DNA of 64,000 bases from Gremmenia infestans (GCA_032629725.1 JAFEVB010000002.1:2046001-2110000), one strand, 5' to 3'; counted from the stretch's first letter, positions 25,337 through 37,807 are shown. Program-made: numbers and translations. Notes: a model not told the origin generated them from the sequence alone.

Positions 25337-25925
25337 GACTGAGATTGATTTGTAGGAGAGAGATGAGGATGTAGAAGAAAAAAAAGTTTCACTTATGGTG
25401 TCCCGCTGTTCGTATAATGTTTCGTAAAGGGCGTCGAATTTTGGACATAGACCAACGAGAAAGCGGTCAAGAGGGTAAATGCAGCAGAAGGGTATAAAGC
25501 ACCTATCGGGAATGTTACACGGTATTATAAGCTTTAGCGGAGAGGCTCAAAACTCGTGCAACCAACGACGTGGAAGTTTGTAGTCATACCCACGCAGTAG
25601 GTAACATAAGGTACTAGTTTTGCTTTTTGGCTATTTCTCTGTTTGACTATCGTCAGAAAGCAAGCGTTATCGGAAGCCGTTGCTAAGCGCCAAGCGAGGG
25701 GTAATAGGGGTCAGGTGACAGATCTCCCCTTTTCTGTTACGCAATCAATTCCCACTCTTCAATGGGAGACTTTGTTCTTGTTGCTAATTAGGAACCTCTT
25801 GACCTATTCATAATTGAGAAATTCCGAAAATGAGAAAGACCTGAAAGCAAAACTTGGGACAATATGGACAAAGAACATACAGATTAGTTGAATTGATATT
25901 ACCTGGTGTACTAAATATCTAATAT
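25337..25925. other. Intergenic region, aminotransferase promoter / amidase 3' end
   Basis: Upstream region of the aminotransferase gene and 3' flank of the amidase gene, both on the minus strand. I see no additional exon. Confidence 0.45.
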
Positions 25926-27519
25926 CTAAAACAACTTGTGTTTAAAACCACCCTCCTTTCCAAACAATTCTCCAATAGCTCTCCCCGCATGTAAAACATG
26001 CAAGTCATGATATCTGGCACCAACAAGCGTCAAACCAATCGGCAAGCCATTCTCACTAGCAAATCCGGGGATATTCAGGCAAGGAACGTGAAGAATGGTC
26101 CACATCGAACAAAAGGACTAGCAAACATCAGTCAAGCTCCAAGTTACGTGGACGAAGGCTTGATCAAACTTACAGCGTCACCAGTACTTTCAATGCCAAC
26201 GGGGGCTTCGTCGACAACACTAGGAGTGAAAATTGCATCGTATTTACCTGCAATCTCGTCCCATACCGGTCGAAGTCGCGCACAGCCATCGTAGCTCTCG
26301 AGCTGTGATTTCCGGCTTAGACCCGTAGAGTTCTCCACGTGACCCTGGATCGAGGAATGCAGTTTGTCCTTTGCTAAAAGATAGTCTGCCGATTGTCATC
26401 AGCTATGATGCGCAAACCATAGTTAGAAATTGTTACTCACTCCCCAAGAAAGATGTTCGGCCCTCCCCGGCAAGAACATTAGCGTGCCACTGCTTAATCT
26501 TCTCAAAATCTCCCGGAAGATCAATCTCCTCAACAGTGGCACCTTGCTTCTTTAACAGATCTTGAGCTTTCTCCCATGCAGCCTTCGTACCAGGCCCAGC
26601 CTTTCCCCAGACGTGAGTTTTACAAAAGGCAATTTTGGAACCTTTAATCGAGAAAGGTGTGGAGGGGACCGGATCGTCGTCTGCTAGTTGGAAGACTTTG
26701 GAAAGAAGTTCCAAGTCATCCACAGATCTCGCGTAGAGACCAAGAGTATCACAGGTCATGGAGTATTGCGCTAGGCCTTCGCGGGAGATAGCACCCCATG
26801 TTGGCTGTTAATTTTGTCAGCGTGAGGGACGTAGAAGAGAAGGGAGTCTTTACTTTGAGTGCGTAGATGCCGTTGAAAGATCCAGGTCTGATGGTACTTC
26901 CTCCAGTTTGGGTACCCAGTGCAATAGGTACCTGGAAATGTCAGCCCGTACTTTCCTCTGGAAGTATCGAAAGGTATCATACCTGGTAATCACCAACAGC
27001 TGCCCCAGATCCGGAAGATGATCCACCGGGAGTTCTCCCTGAATCATGAGGGTTCGTGGATGGTCCACCATTGACTGTAGAGGCGAATTCAGTGGTAGTG
27101 GTCTTTCCAAAAATCAGAGCTCCAGCAGCACGAAGAGTAATGATTGGTGCTGCATCCATGAGACTAGGCCCTTCACCCTTGTAAATGGGAGAATTGTGGC
27201 AAGTAGGCATATCTAGACATCTCACGTGATCAACACTGAATCTCGAAAACGGGAAATAGAGCTTACCTTTTGTGAGAATTACATCTTTGACTCCAATTCC
27301 AATTCCATGTAATGGACCTCTTTTCTCTGCTGGAATCTGGTCTAGTTTTTTTGCTTGAGCAAGCACGAAGTCAGGGTCTAGATATGCCCATGCTTTGACA
27401 ACATTATCGCGAGAATTGACACGAGCGAGGAGGGACTTGGCATAGTCTTCAACTGTAAGATCACCTTTAAGCATTAAAGCAAGAGCTTGGCTCGCTGTCA
27501 AGCGGTAGGATTCAGCCAT
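25926..27519 (-). CDS. Amidase-signature family hydrolase
   Basis: Hydrolyses a carboxamide; the substrate is unknown. Six exons: 27519-27267, 27212-26983, 26931-26854, 26804-26441, 26385-26174 and 26117-25926, giving 442 residues. The Ser-cisSer-Lys triad is visible: Lys78 in GIGVKDV, cis-Ser149 in PGGSSSGSGAAV and nucleophile Ser173 in GTQTGGSTIRPGSFNG. All introns are 47-56 bp. Intron 1 (54 bp) is in frame and open, so unspliced read-through would insert 18 residues; removing it gives VKDVILTKDMPTCHNSPIYKG. The protein is shorter than many fungal amidases (about 500-580) but complete at both ends. The Lys and both Ser positions argue for an active enzyme. Confidence 0.9.
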
Positions 27520-28301
27520 TGTTAGGTTATTGTTTTTGTAACATATCAAGTCAACTGAATGATTGATAAATTGGGACTGAAATGATATATTGGAAACGTG
27601 TTCACTTGCACGTAACCATTAGATTTTGAAAGGGTGAGGAATGATTATTGTTTGGCATGCCCAAACGTAATACCCGTTGAAGATTCCAAGAGTGGGTGAC
27701 ATGGGTAGCTTCCGAAATACCGGGCGCTGGTGGGCGTCTTAAGCCTTATCTTCGGAGCAGCGAGATGATAAAGGGAAGAGTTCCGTAATCGGCTATTTCA
27801 GAACTCCCTACTCGGTTGGAATGCTTGACGAATGTGTTTGAACAATGTGAGTTCTCCCTGAGGCCGTCTGTGATACCTAGGTAGGTAGTCTCGGGAAGTC
27901 ACGTGATATATTATGTGAGTAAATTCGCAGTGAAGGAAGCAATGCCTTCGATTTGCGGTTATGGGGGAGCTGGTAGCGGAGACGACAGGGCCCCTTTACC
28001 ATGCTAGTAACCTCAACCAAGGTCCCCGCATTGTCTCTATCGCTGGATTGTCTGCATTGAAGGGAGCAGGTCGAGGTTGAAAATTAGTGGAGCAGGAGCC
28101 AGGAGACTCGTTTGAGATGTGACAGCGAAATCCTTCTTGCGGCGTAAAGGAAGGATCGCGGTTTATGTCTTCGAAAAAAAGGAGACGCCTTTGGCTTATC
28201 AATTCCCGACACTCTCGTAGGTATTGATGACTCTGCCTTGCGGTCTTGAGCACTGGAGGGAAGTAAAGATGTAGAGAGACTGAGACAATAGTTTTGAAAG
28301 C
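27520..28301. other. Intergenic region, amidase promoter / Cenp-K gene 3' end
   Basis: Holds the amidase promoter and the 3' flank of the next gene. Short open frames in 27996-28305 have no recognisable features. Confidence 0.45.
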
Positions 28302-29347
28302 TCAATCATCGAAATCGCCCCCAAAATCTACCAAGCGAAGCTTCCTAGCATCCCTAGGATGAAATTGAGCAACCTTTGACCTCACTAAGAATCTTGCTGC
28401 TGCAGTTTCACTTCGAAGTTCCACATAAGCCCCCGGCCCGGTCCCACCTGCTTCGACTAAGCTGTTGAGAAGCTCCTCTGTCAGCTCCCGCATTTCTGTC
28501 GCAGCCGCTCGTTTCTCATCCCAAGGCTCCTTGGACCGTCTGTCTTCTTCTGGTCTTGCACCCCATATCTCGTCGATACGGCGCTGTCGTTTAGCATCAT
28601 CTGGATTGGCCGTTGCTTTTTTTGCCTTTCCCTGAGTACTGAATCCAGCTTCGAGCATAACTTCGTCAACGTCCAGTAATTCCCCTACGATAGGTCCCCC
28701 GAGCTCTTCAGCGGCAAGCATTGGGGCAAGATGCTCGTCTATGAACCTGTTAAAGGCTTTGACCAGTTTCCCGGTCTCGCTATCATAATAAGTTTTCTTC
28801 TTCTTTAATTCGCGTATCATCTCTTTTGCGACCTGACCAGGTGACTTTTGGGTTCGGTCATCTATCTCTGCTTGAAGTGAAGAAATTCGGCTGGTGAGAT
28901 CAGCCTGAATAAGTTTTGCATCACTGAGATCGGCATGCTCTTTCTCGAGCCGCTTCTGAGTCTCCTTGAGCTCGGTGTCGGTTTGAGTCGTGCATTCTTG
29001 ACTTTCTTTGACACATTGGTGCGTGGCGCGCAGAGCTAAAAGAGCTGGTAAGGGAGAGTCTACAGGCGGAAGCCATGGCTCTTGAGGTGTTACAGTCTTG
29101 AAAGCAGCTTCGAGCGTTTGTAGCTGGAGTAAATGAGACTTGGGGTCAGAGGAAGGTTCAGTTTCGATGGAAGCTGTAGATATGCGAAGCTAATAAGAGT
29201 CAGTCTGGTTGTAGATTCGTGACTTGCGAATTTGACCTTTTCTAACGCAGCTTCCTGCTCTTTGACTCTTCCTTGTAATGTTTTCAAAGTCCGATCCAGA
29301 CGCGCCGTGTAAGAGGTGGCTGTTCGTGACAGTTGAGAGTTATCCAT
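28302..29347 (-). CDS. Probable kinetochore subunit Cenp-K (Sim4-like)
   Basis: Exons 29347-29237 and 29189-28302 (47-bp intron, phase 0) encode 332 residues. The start MDNSQLSRT leads into a coiled-coil-like segment (RLDRTLKTLQGRVKEQEAAL). A second predicted coil covers about residues 105-175, and the C-terminal part has the segment HLAPMLAAEELGGPIVGELL and an acidic end. This arrangement and these segments fit my recollection of fungal Cenp-K proteins of the constitutive centromere-associated network, but no catalytic motif allows a firm call. No transmembrane helix. If the call is wrong it is still clearly a coiled-coil structural protein. Confidence 0.65.
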
Positions 29348-30349
29348 GACTGCCTAGGTAATTGCTTCCAATTTCTGTTAGAAATTACGCAGAGTCCAAT
29401 TCAGAAGGAAGTCGGAACGTTTCAATCAACGAATTGTTTTTCTCTCTTTGGGATTATCAATAATACGCCGGTTTCTTCTTTCCTCAGACGACGCGCAGTA
29501 ACACTACTCTACCTAGCGCGTTTTCAAAGCCGTCGCTGCCTGACTCCTGAGGCTCAAATCCTTGTTGAGCTTTTTCGCTTGCCTGCAGATCCACCTAGCT
29601 TTTGGAATCTGCATTGAGCTCCAGGGTCTGAATTCCTTCATCAAATCAAATCAACATCGCGACAGAGTTGAGCATTGTCGATTTCTCTTCTACCATCTTC
29701 TTTTGATTTCAAACTCTCCAGATATAACCTCCATCTTGATAGTCCGTCCAGCCATCGCCAAGCCATAGACAGACAGCATTGACGACGGGCACCGACAGGG
29801 CAGGAACGACCAACGCAACTCCCCTTCAACATTATTGACCTCTCCCTCTCCTCTACACTCTTCTCCCCTTCCCTTCCCGACACAAAAGAGAAACACATCC
29901 AGCAAACAGGACAGATACAACAGCCAACGCAACTGCATATTTCGGTCATTGAAGGACCTAAAGGTTTGAGGATAGGATAGGTCTCTAATACTGCTTTTCT
30001 CCCTAGCCAGAGAGCCAGTTCGCGTCATTCGTCACTTTCGCCCTCAACTCATCCATCCACCTCCCTCCTACCTTACCCAAGCCCGAATTCTCTTCTCAAG
30101 ACAAAGTCTTTACAACATCCTCTACCTTCCTGCTCCTGCTCCCCTATTCACGACACCATTCTCTTCTCAACAAACCTCCCCGTTCGTGCTAGCACAAGCT
30201 CAATCCCTTCCGATCACCAGCACCAGCACGTTTTCCTTCGAAGACCCCCCTGGTGTACATAAAACGATCAATCCATACTTCTTTCCGACCTCCTTCCCGA
30301 CCACTTCTCCAAACTTGAGTGAAGAGATTAACCCTAGCAAGAAAGCATC
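29348..30349. other. Divergent promoter region with long pyrimidine-rich leader
   Basis: One kilobase between divergent start codons. The half next to the KH gene is strongly C/T-rich on the plus strand (about 29820-30180), which suggests a long 5' leader of the kind common in fungal RNA-binding protein genes. Confidence 0.5.
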
Positions 30350-31887
30350 ATGTCTGCCTCACCATCAGCAGCAGCTCCGAATCAATCGACCAAACGACGT
30401 CTCGAAGATCCCTCTTCTCCTTCTCGGGACGATCAGCCTGAAGCCAAGCGACCGGCACTCGATAACATTGTCAAAGGCGAGGATGATCTGGAACTAGTGG
30501 CAGCTCCTGAGACCTTAGAGCTACCCGTCGTCAGTTCTGATCCAGAAGGCAAAACAGAAGTTACCAATGGCACGAAGGCAGAGGTGAAGGACGAGCAAGG
30601 AGACACAGTCGTCCCAGATGCAGCTTCACATTCAATTGAAACATCGGTGACCTCTACACGAGACGACACCAATAGAGGATCAAGCCTTCCACACGACGAG
30701 AGTGGTTGGATTCACATTCGTTCTGTTATCACAAGTGCCGAGGCCGCAACTGTTATTGGAAAGGGGGGAGAGAATGTCTCACAAATCAGAAAGATGTCTG
30801 GTGCGAAGTGCACAGTCAGTGATTATCAGAAGGGCGCAGTGGAGAGAATTCTGACTGTTAGCGGTGTTGTTGATGCAGTAGCAAAGGTTCGTCGACTCGT
30901 TACATTTGCGAAACTTCCAAACTAACTTCCAACAGGCATTTGGCTTAATCATTCGCACACTGAATAACGAACCACTGGACGTAACTTCTGGGCCTCAGTC
31001 GAAGACATACCCGCTTCGACTTCTCATCCCCCATATCCTCATTGGATCAATCATCGGCAAAGGCGGAGTCAGGATCCGCGAGATCCAAGAAGCTTCTGGT
31101 GCTCGACTCAACGCTTCTGACGCTTGCCTCCCTCTTTCTACTGAACGTTCATTGGTAGTCCTCGGTGTTGCTGATGCCGTTCACATTGCCACCTATTATG
31201 TAGGGAGCACCCTCTTTGAGCAGCTATCAGAGAGATTCGGTGGCCCTGCCGCATCTGCTTATGCTTCTCGGAGTGGCGGTCCTGCTGGTGTCGTTCCTGG
31301 AGGCATGCAGGTTGTCCCGTACGTGCCTCAGCCTGCCGGAGGAAACTATGGTCACCCAGAAAATCATCGTCGCCCTGATCGTGGTAATCATAACACCCCT
31401 GGGCCAGCGTATGGTCAACCGTATCCCCAAGGTGGTCAGCCGGCTCAGCAACCCCAAGTCCCAATGCATTATGGTGGCTCTCCTGCAGTTGGAGCAGGGT
31501 ATGGAGGCGTTGGACCACAGCAACCTCACCAAGCTGGTCAGGCAGGCCCTGCATCTCACGCCGGTCCACCTGCTCAGCCAATGCAAGGCTTAGTACCTGG
31601 CCAACCACTGACTCAACAAATATTCATTCCAAACGACATGGTGGGCGCTATCATTGGCAAGGGTGGAGCCAAGATCAATGAGATCAGACAGCTAAGCGGC
31701 AGTGTCATTAAAATCAACGAGCCACAAGACAACAGCAACGAACGTCTGGTCACGATTACGGGTACCCAAGAGTGCAATCAAATGGCATTATATATGCTGT
31801 ACTCGAGACTTGGTTAGTTGCTTCTAATTTAAATTCATCTGACAGTCACTGACCAATTTCACAGAAAGCGAAAAGCACCGCATCTAA
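30350..31887 (+). CDS. Triple KH-domain RNA-binding protein (Rnc1/PBP2 type)
   Basis: Poly(C)-binding-protein-like regulator of mRNA stability or localisation. Exons 30350-30886, 30936-31812 and 31865-31887 give 478 residues. The last exon codes only for the tail ESEKHRI and was placed by phase (GTTAGT donor, CACAG acceptor). The first 115 residues are acidic and Ser/Thr-rich with a possible nuclear signal (KRRLED). Three KH domains are marked by GKGG loops at residues 137-140, 220-223 and 420-423; KH2 and KH3 are separated by a Gly/Pro/Gln-rich linker of about 130 residues. The fungal orthologue group includes fission yeast Rnc1 and budding yeast Pbp2/Hek2. The exact orthologue is inferred from domain spacing. 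Confidence 0.92.
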
Positions 31888-32495
31888 GGGGATTTGTAAT
31901 ATGAAGTATAGTTCTGCAATTGGTGACTGAAATTGGGTTTTACGGCGCATCATGGGCAATCCAAAACTGGAGGGGAGCGTTAATTGCTTTGGCAACCTTA
32001 ATTATTACATATCACGGAGGAGGATGAGAGAAAGTGAGCTATGTATGCACTATGAACCAAATAATGCATTCTCTCTGCTTGAGCAATTAATAATTAGTTT
32101 CTCGCATGGTCAAAACGGTAATTAGTGCTTAGTGCGGCGTATATGAAGTTGACACGTGGCTCTACGTAGGAGAAAAACGCGGCGGAATAAAGACCAAATA
32201 TTTTACTAGTGCTGAAAAGTACGACTAAAGAATTGCGTACGTATTACTTCGTATAAAAACTACCGCAAGTTCATTCCGCGCCGTGTTTCTCCGACGTAGA
32301 GCGTGGTCTGTCTCCGAAACCAACCCCGCGTTGACCCCACCTGTATCCGTACTCCGCAAGATATCAACATAAAAGAAATGCCCTTCTACCAGTACTGACA
32401 TCTCATAATTCCAAGTCCTACAATTCCTCACTTGGCTTGACATCCTGCACTCCAATTAACACCCTTCCAACTTTCCACCCCAAAAATCGAATACA
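31888..32495. other. Intergenic region with TACTTCGTATA motif
   Basis: Flank between two plus-strand genes. It contains TACTTCGTATA at 32245-32255, about 240 bp upstream of the next ATG. No exon is evident. Confidence 0.5.
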
Positions 32496-33406
32496 ATGCC
32501 TTCCCCAGTCACAGAATGCGCCACTATAACTCTCAAACCGGGCATCGATCTCGAAACCAGTGGTACGGACTCAGCCCAAGCCTGGAGTGAAACGCTTTCT
32601 ACTGTAGCCAAGCAAGCCGGGTATCAGCGTTCGTATTGGGGCCGTCAATTAGAGAACCCGAATATCGTTGTTTGGCTCATTGGTATTTTCCCTCCCCTTT
32701 CCTACCACAACTTCCACGTAGAGCACAAGTAAGAGTATTTATAAACATGAACAACATATTCTAACCATTCAAACAACAGACTGGGATTCCCTTGCCGCGC
32801 ACCAAACCTTCATGGCCTCCCCATCCTACCAACCTTTCGCTGCCCGCTTGCTGCCCCTGGCAGAAAACGTACATCTGCATCATTTCACGCCCTCCGTGTT
32901 CCCTCCGAGTATTATCGCGAGTGCGCCGGTGATTGAGTTTGCGACGTTCTATGATACGGAGCCAGTGTTTGTGGCGAATGTGAGGAAGTTTGAGGGGGTG
33001 TTGGAACAGGCTAAGGCGAGGGGGGACGCGGATGAGTATTTGGGTTGGGTTTGGGGGGAAGGTGTGTTTATCTTTCTTTCTTTTTTTTCCCTTCCTTCAT
33101 CTCTTCCTTCCTTCCTGCTTTCTTTAGATTTGGACAAGGTTAGGTTGCGGTGTAGACTTCAGAAGTAAAAGAAGTGAAGAGAACAATGGACTAAGTGCTG
33201 ACTTACTCCCACCAGTAATTGAAGATATAGCAAAAAACGGCGCATCAGAAGGCAAAGGAAGGGCAGTTAGGTTATGTATAGGCTGGACGAGTAAAGAAGC
33301 GCATATGAAGTTCCGGGAAACGCAATTTTTCAAAGACAACATTGCGCTTCTGCGGGAGGGCGTTGGGAGTGCGGAGGTGCACCATGTGGCTTTTAAGACT
33401 GTTTGA
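32496..33406 (+). CDS. Small dimeric alpha/beta-barrel protein (ABM-like), function unknown
   Basis: Exons 32496-32682, 32780-33061 and 33216-33406 encode 219 residues; introns of 97 and 154 bp with TACTAAC-like or CTAAC signals. The pattern, an N-terminal ECATITLKPG strand, a helix, the YWGRQLENPNIVVWLI strand and a following WDS...H segment, repeated loosely in the C-terminal half, fits antibiotic-biosynthesis-monooxygenase-like ferredoxin folds that occur as fused pairs in many fungi. No cofactor-binding motif is visible and such proteins are mostly uncharacterised. No signal peptide. Confidence 0.8.
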
Positions 33407-33850
33407 AATTTGAAGAGAGATGCTGTGCTGTATTGGTAGAAGCCAGTCTGGAGATGGAGATGGAGATGGAGAAAGCGATTGCGAGCTGCGTTTGTACTAG
33501 AATAGAATTTCAAATCTCTGCTCTTCATCATATATAGATCGATAAATAGTATGGAGGCAAGTCGCGACCTGGAATGGTTGTAACTTGGCACTTACTGGCA
33601 GTCAACCCCCTTTTGACATTGTCCACGCCGTCTAGCACATCATACAGTGAGGTTGATAAATAGCTTGGGTTTGTGTGAATATACTAAGTTTTATTTGTAC
33701 CAAGGGCAAGGGGTTACTGAGGTATCTAAATAAGTATCATCCGGTATGCCGTCCTACCTAAAACCCATCCAATTGTGCCCACTTATAAACACACATACAT
33801 AAACATTGAAAGCCGTAGGAAAACGTATACTGTAACAGAAGGAATATTAA
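33407..33850. other. Convergent intergenic region, ABM-like gene / HEH1
   Basis: Shared 3' region of two convergent genes. A short GGAGAT repeat occurs near 33451-33470. No coding feature. Confidence 0.45.
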
Positions 33851-36072
33851 CTAGTAAATTGGCCGTCCCTCCTGCCACTTCGCCTGCACTATTTCAGGTC
33901 CTCCATCGCTGCCACTAACAGGACTGCTCCTGTCACCAAAAGCGCCCCACGACACACGTCCAGATTTCCGTCGTTTCTCCAAGCCGTCAATCTCGCCTAC
34001 AGCGCCGATCCACTCCCACACTCTGCTGATTTCACCACTCCTACTCTCACGTTGCGAGGCGCGAACGTTCGCATTCATTTCGACTACTTTCTTCACTTTA
34101 TTCCACAACGCCTCTCTCTTCCTTAGACTATGCTGATCCCGAAGGACATCATCCCTCAGCTGTCCAATACTGACCCAACCTTCAGGATAATCCTCTTTAT
34201 CCTGAACATGCAATGTAGCTTGGGTAGCTAAGCGATCGAGTGTCAATGACACCAGATGCGGAACAGCGGCATTGTCGGCTGCACGAGAGGTAAAGAGATG
34301 GCGGATGTAAAAGATGACAAGGGCAAGGATAGCTAAAGTAGCAATTTTGAGGCGATGTCTTGCCAGTGTGAGTCGGAAGGATCGCTTGAGGGCGCAGGTG
34401 AAGGGGAGGCGGGCGAGAGAGGTGCTGCTGAGGAGGTTTCGGTTTCTATGGCAGGGATAACGAACCTGGTTAGTGGTCTGTTGTCAGAATAGATGTATAT
34501 GGGTAATTTGGAATGCTACAAGATAGGAGTAGAGAATTAAGCTTGCAAGCTTCAATAAGATAGAATGAAATGAGTTTGAAGAAACAATATTTCGACTTAC
34601 CCATCAGCGCCGCTCACAATCTCTTCCCTACCCTTGATCTCCCCAATAGCACCAGCCCACAACTCTTCGAATTCTTCCTCGCCCATCCCCTTTCTTCGCT
34701 TTTTACTGACTTCTTTCTTCAACTCCTCAGCGTCGATCTCGACAGTAGGCTCAGGACTTCCAGCCTCATCGGTCAAGTCACCACACTCCCACTTGGCGCG
34801 TCTGTCTCTCAGCTCATTAATCGCTTTATCAGCGACAGCCTTGACTCTGCGGACTTTCTCTCCATCCGGTTCGCAAGTAGGTGGAAGTGGTACTAGTCCT
34901 CCAAGTGACAAAGGATGGGGTTTGAGAACAAAGTCTGCTTCGCACTCAGTATCTAGATTTGAGCGGCAATATGCATGCTGTGGGCAAGCTTCGCATTCTG
35001 GCTCTGCCATGACTCTGACCCAGTCAGGGACGTCCATGTTCTTGGGTATAACTTCATATGCGTTCCTGCCAACGCCACAATAACCCACAGCAACCTTTTC
35101 TTGCCGATACCAGGTAGCATAACCACCGAGCAGAGTCAAAAGAGCCACCCATATTGGCCCTTTCTTGTTAAATTTTCGACCTTCCTGCTTCTTTGGCCTC
35201 CGTGGACCAAGGGCGTCGATTCCATTGACTGAACGTTCACGTACCAGTTCCAGCTGCTCTTCGGGAGTAAATTCCTCGCTGGCTTCAACGCCGTTTTCGT
35301 CAACGTCTTTCAAACCATTGAGCTCGCTAACTGGGATTTCGAAAGTGGCGGAAGTAGGCGGGTGAAATCCATCTTCGATCTTAGGCTCAACAGATGTTTT
35401 CCTTCTTGATGTAGAGCTGCTCTTTCGATTGCTGGAACTGACACCCAAGCTCTTTCTCTTTCGCTCTCCACTTACGTTCCTAGACTCGGATGGAGGGGAG
35501 CTGCCGCTTTGAAAAGGGTTATCGTACGTGAACGCACTCTCCCGTCGATTGGCAACGGGCAAGTCGTCGTCCTCAACCTTCACTTTCGTAGCTGGCGCTG
35601 GAGTTGGGGGTTCGCTTTTTAGTGACCTCCGGATCGACTTTTTTATCCCACCAGGATCTGTCTCGGTATCGGAAACCCTCGCATGCTTGCTGCTCGCCCT
35701 CGGAGTCCTCTTCGTCGGGCTTCTCAAACCCGGCATATCGGACTCGCTCTCCTCAGCCCTGACCTTTGCAGACGGCTTTCTTGTTCTCGTTCGCGGAGTT
35801 GGAGGCGGCGGCATTGACTCTTCCTCGTCTGTTTCGTCCCGATCTGCGTTCGTGATGCCTTTGCTAGTCCTCCTCGCACGCGCTCTAGCCGCTAGTATTT
35901 TGCGGCCTTGAGGCAAGACTTTGTCGGTGAAGATCTGTACGAGTTGAGCCTTCTTTGCGCTGGAGGGATATTCGATGCCGTAGGAGACGAGGATCGATCG
36001 CAGCCGTGGAACTGTGAGGCTCGCGGGCTCGAAACCCGTTTGCAAATAATCAAGACTTTCGGTGTCCGACAT
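33851..36072 (-). CDS. Inner nuclear membrane protein Heh1/Src1 (HeH/LEM, MSC domain)
   Basis: Anchors chromatin at the nuclear envelope and takes part in nuclear pore quality control. Exons 36072-34601 and 34445-33851 (155-bp intron) give 688 residues. The N-terminal HeH/LEM-like helix-extension-helix covers about residues 15-60 (LTVPRLRSILVSYGIEYP). A basic, Ser-rich region follows with KR-rich candidates for nuclear import. Transmembrane helix 1 is about 304-325 (GPIWVALLTLLGGYATWY); a lumenal loop holds paired Cys (EPECEACPQHAYC); helix 2 is about 522-540 (LKIATLAILALVIFYI). The C-terminal MSC (Man1-Src1) domain follows with GWVSIGQLRDDVLRD. The acceptor was chosen at 34446 because only that phase continues into the second helix. 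Confidence 0.93.
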
Positions 36073-36865
36073 GGTGTCTTTGTCTAATGCGGGCGACAAC
36101 TTGTCTCTGGGCCAGGCAAATCTTCGCACAAAGAAAGGTATCAAGTTGCGCGCGATGCTAGAGTAGCTTTGGAAGCTGGATCGTCTGGTTCTACGAAAGA
36201 GGATATACTCTGTGGAAGGCAGTAGCTCTCCTAATGCGGGCGCAAATGACGTGTTTTAGTAAACAGCGTCTTCTTATCAATACCAAGCAGAACCAAGGCT
36301 CCTAAGCACGTGCAAAAGGGTGGCGAGAGTCCTTTGAGAACGTGGAAAGTAACGATGGCGGCAAGAGGTTGAAGAAGTTAAAAGGCAACTGCGGTGTGGT
36401 GGTGGAAATAGATAGCCAAGGCAAATATTGGTAGCTAGCTAGCTGGGTTGTTAAGGGCAACAGCAAAAAGCTCAGGTGAGCTTTTGATAGGTGCGGGGCT
36501 AGGCGGTGTGCTTTTGGGTGGCGAATGTGATTTTTACGCCACATACGGCAAGCCACAGCAGACCCCCCTTTTTCTTCCACAATCTTGGATGGCGATTTCT
36601 ATTAGAAGAATAGGTTGTACAGTACTAGCATTTCTTTGACATTCTTGTTAAATCACTTTGATCACATTTTCATAGTTACAGTAGTAATGTAGAACAAGAG
36701 CAGATAGTCTATATTTTGCCGTATGGCAATATTTTTGGTATTTGTTTTAACCGTTTAGGTCCTTTTATTATGCCACTAAAGATGATAGGTATCTCGAAAG
36801 AAATAAAAAATCCAACCCCAACGCCATTTCAACGCATCAAGACAAGAAGCCTATAGTTCCACGAC
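36073..36865. other. Intergenic region, HEH1 promoter / Hsp20 3' end
   Basis: Holds the HEH1 promoter and the 3' flank of the Hsp20 gene. I see no exon or strong repeat. Confidence 0.45.
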
Positions 36866-37807
36866 TTAGTTAATGTCAACTTTCCTAACCTCGGTCCATT
36901 CCTTCTCAACTTTAGGAACTGTGACGACCAAAACTCCATCTTCGAGTTTGGCGGAGATGCCATCTGCGTCAATTTCCTCCTTCTCCTCATTTCCTCCTGG
37001 TGGAAGCTTAACAGTGCGCTCGAAAACCCCCACTTTCCTCTCACTCGTAGCCAATGTCTTCAAGAATTCCTCATCACCGTGTCTGTAAACAACACCAGCG
37101 ATGTTCAAAACGCCTTTATCCTCGTCCCAATTAACGCCCACGTCCTCCTTCTTCGCGCCTGGAAGCGACACATGCAAGACATATTGGTTCTCGGTGGAGA
37201 AGACATCAATGGGTGGACTGAAGTTCTTGTCGTCATCGGTATCTTCAGTGACAGGTATCTCGCCTGATCGTTGTGCTCCAGCTCCAGCCCCAGCTTGCTC
37301 GGCGTAAGTGCGGAATGCCTGTGCCAATGGATGGGCAGACAGCGACTCAAACAAACCACTCAAGTCAAAGCCACCTGGAGGTCCTGGGGGAGGTGGTCCT
37401 CTGTGTCCTCGGGCCCATCCACCCCATCCGCCCCTGTGTCCTCCTCGGCCACGGCAACCGGGGCCTCTTGGTCCATGATGACCATGTTCCTCGTGTTCAT
37501 GGTGCTCTGGGCCTGGTGAGCCGTCTCGTGATCCGTGAGGAGATCTCTCGTGGGAACCATCGCGACGATGGCCACGGCCACCTCTTCTGCCTCGACCCCT
37601 CGGGCCTGCTCCAAATCCTCCTCGTCCCCAGCCAGATCCATCGAAGGGGAATCCTGCTCCGTGAGGTGGACCATAAGGATGTTGTCCTGGTGGAGGGCCA
37701 AAAAATGGGAAGTTCTCGGCAGGATGGTCAACACCTGCTCCATTCTGATGATCAAAAGATCTGACAAAGTCCCAAAAGGGAGCTTGTTGATAGTTGTTGT
37801 ATGCCAT
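36866..37807 (-). CDS. Small heat-shock protein (Hsp20) with Arg/Gly-rich N-terminus
   Basis: Single exon, 313 residues from the ATG at 37807. The C-terminal alpha-crystallin domain (about residues 205-313) has the features of ATP-independent chaperones: PPIDVFSTENQYVLHVSLPG, VFERTVKLPPG and the GISAKLEDGVLVVTVPK strand. The N-terminal two thirds are unusual in composition: an aromatic start (PFWDFVRSF), a GRGGFGAGPRGRGRRGGRG stretch, His/Glu-rich and Gly/Pro-rich segments. Such regions promote condensation and RNA binding in other proteins; that is an inference here. A step-type heat-shock element lies about 235-260 bp upstream and a TATATA sequence about 115 bp upstream of the ATG. Confidence 0.92.
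   Translation of the reverse strand: MAYNNYQQAPFWDFVRSFDHQNGAGVDHPAENFPFFGPPPGQHPYGPPHGAGFPFDGSGWGRGGFGAGPRGRGRRGGRGHRRDGSHERSPHGSRDGSPGPEHHEHEEHGHHGPRGPGCRGRGGHRGGWGGWARGHRGPPPPGPPGGFDLSGLFESLSAHPLAQAFRTYAEQAGAGAGAQRSGEIPVTEDTDDDKNFSPPIDVFSTENQYVLHVSLPGAKKEDVGVNWDEDKGVLNIAGVVYRHGDEEFLKTLATSERKVGVFERTVKLPPGGNEEKEEIDADGISAKLEDGVLVVTVPKVEKEWTEVRKVDIN

Noticed and set aside
18664..27519. Possible metabolic gene cluster (hydrolase, P450, aminotransferase, amidase)
   Set aside because: No backbone synthase, no cluster regulator, orientations differ, and the aminotransferase looks like a primary-metabolism enzyme.
32243..32255. Half-site resembling a loxP arm
   Set aside because: Single arm only, no inverted partner or spacer; it is one of the TACTTCGTATA copies.
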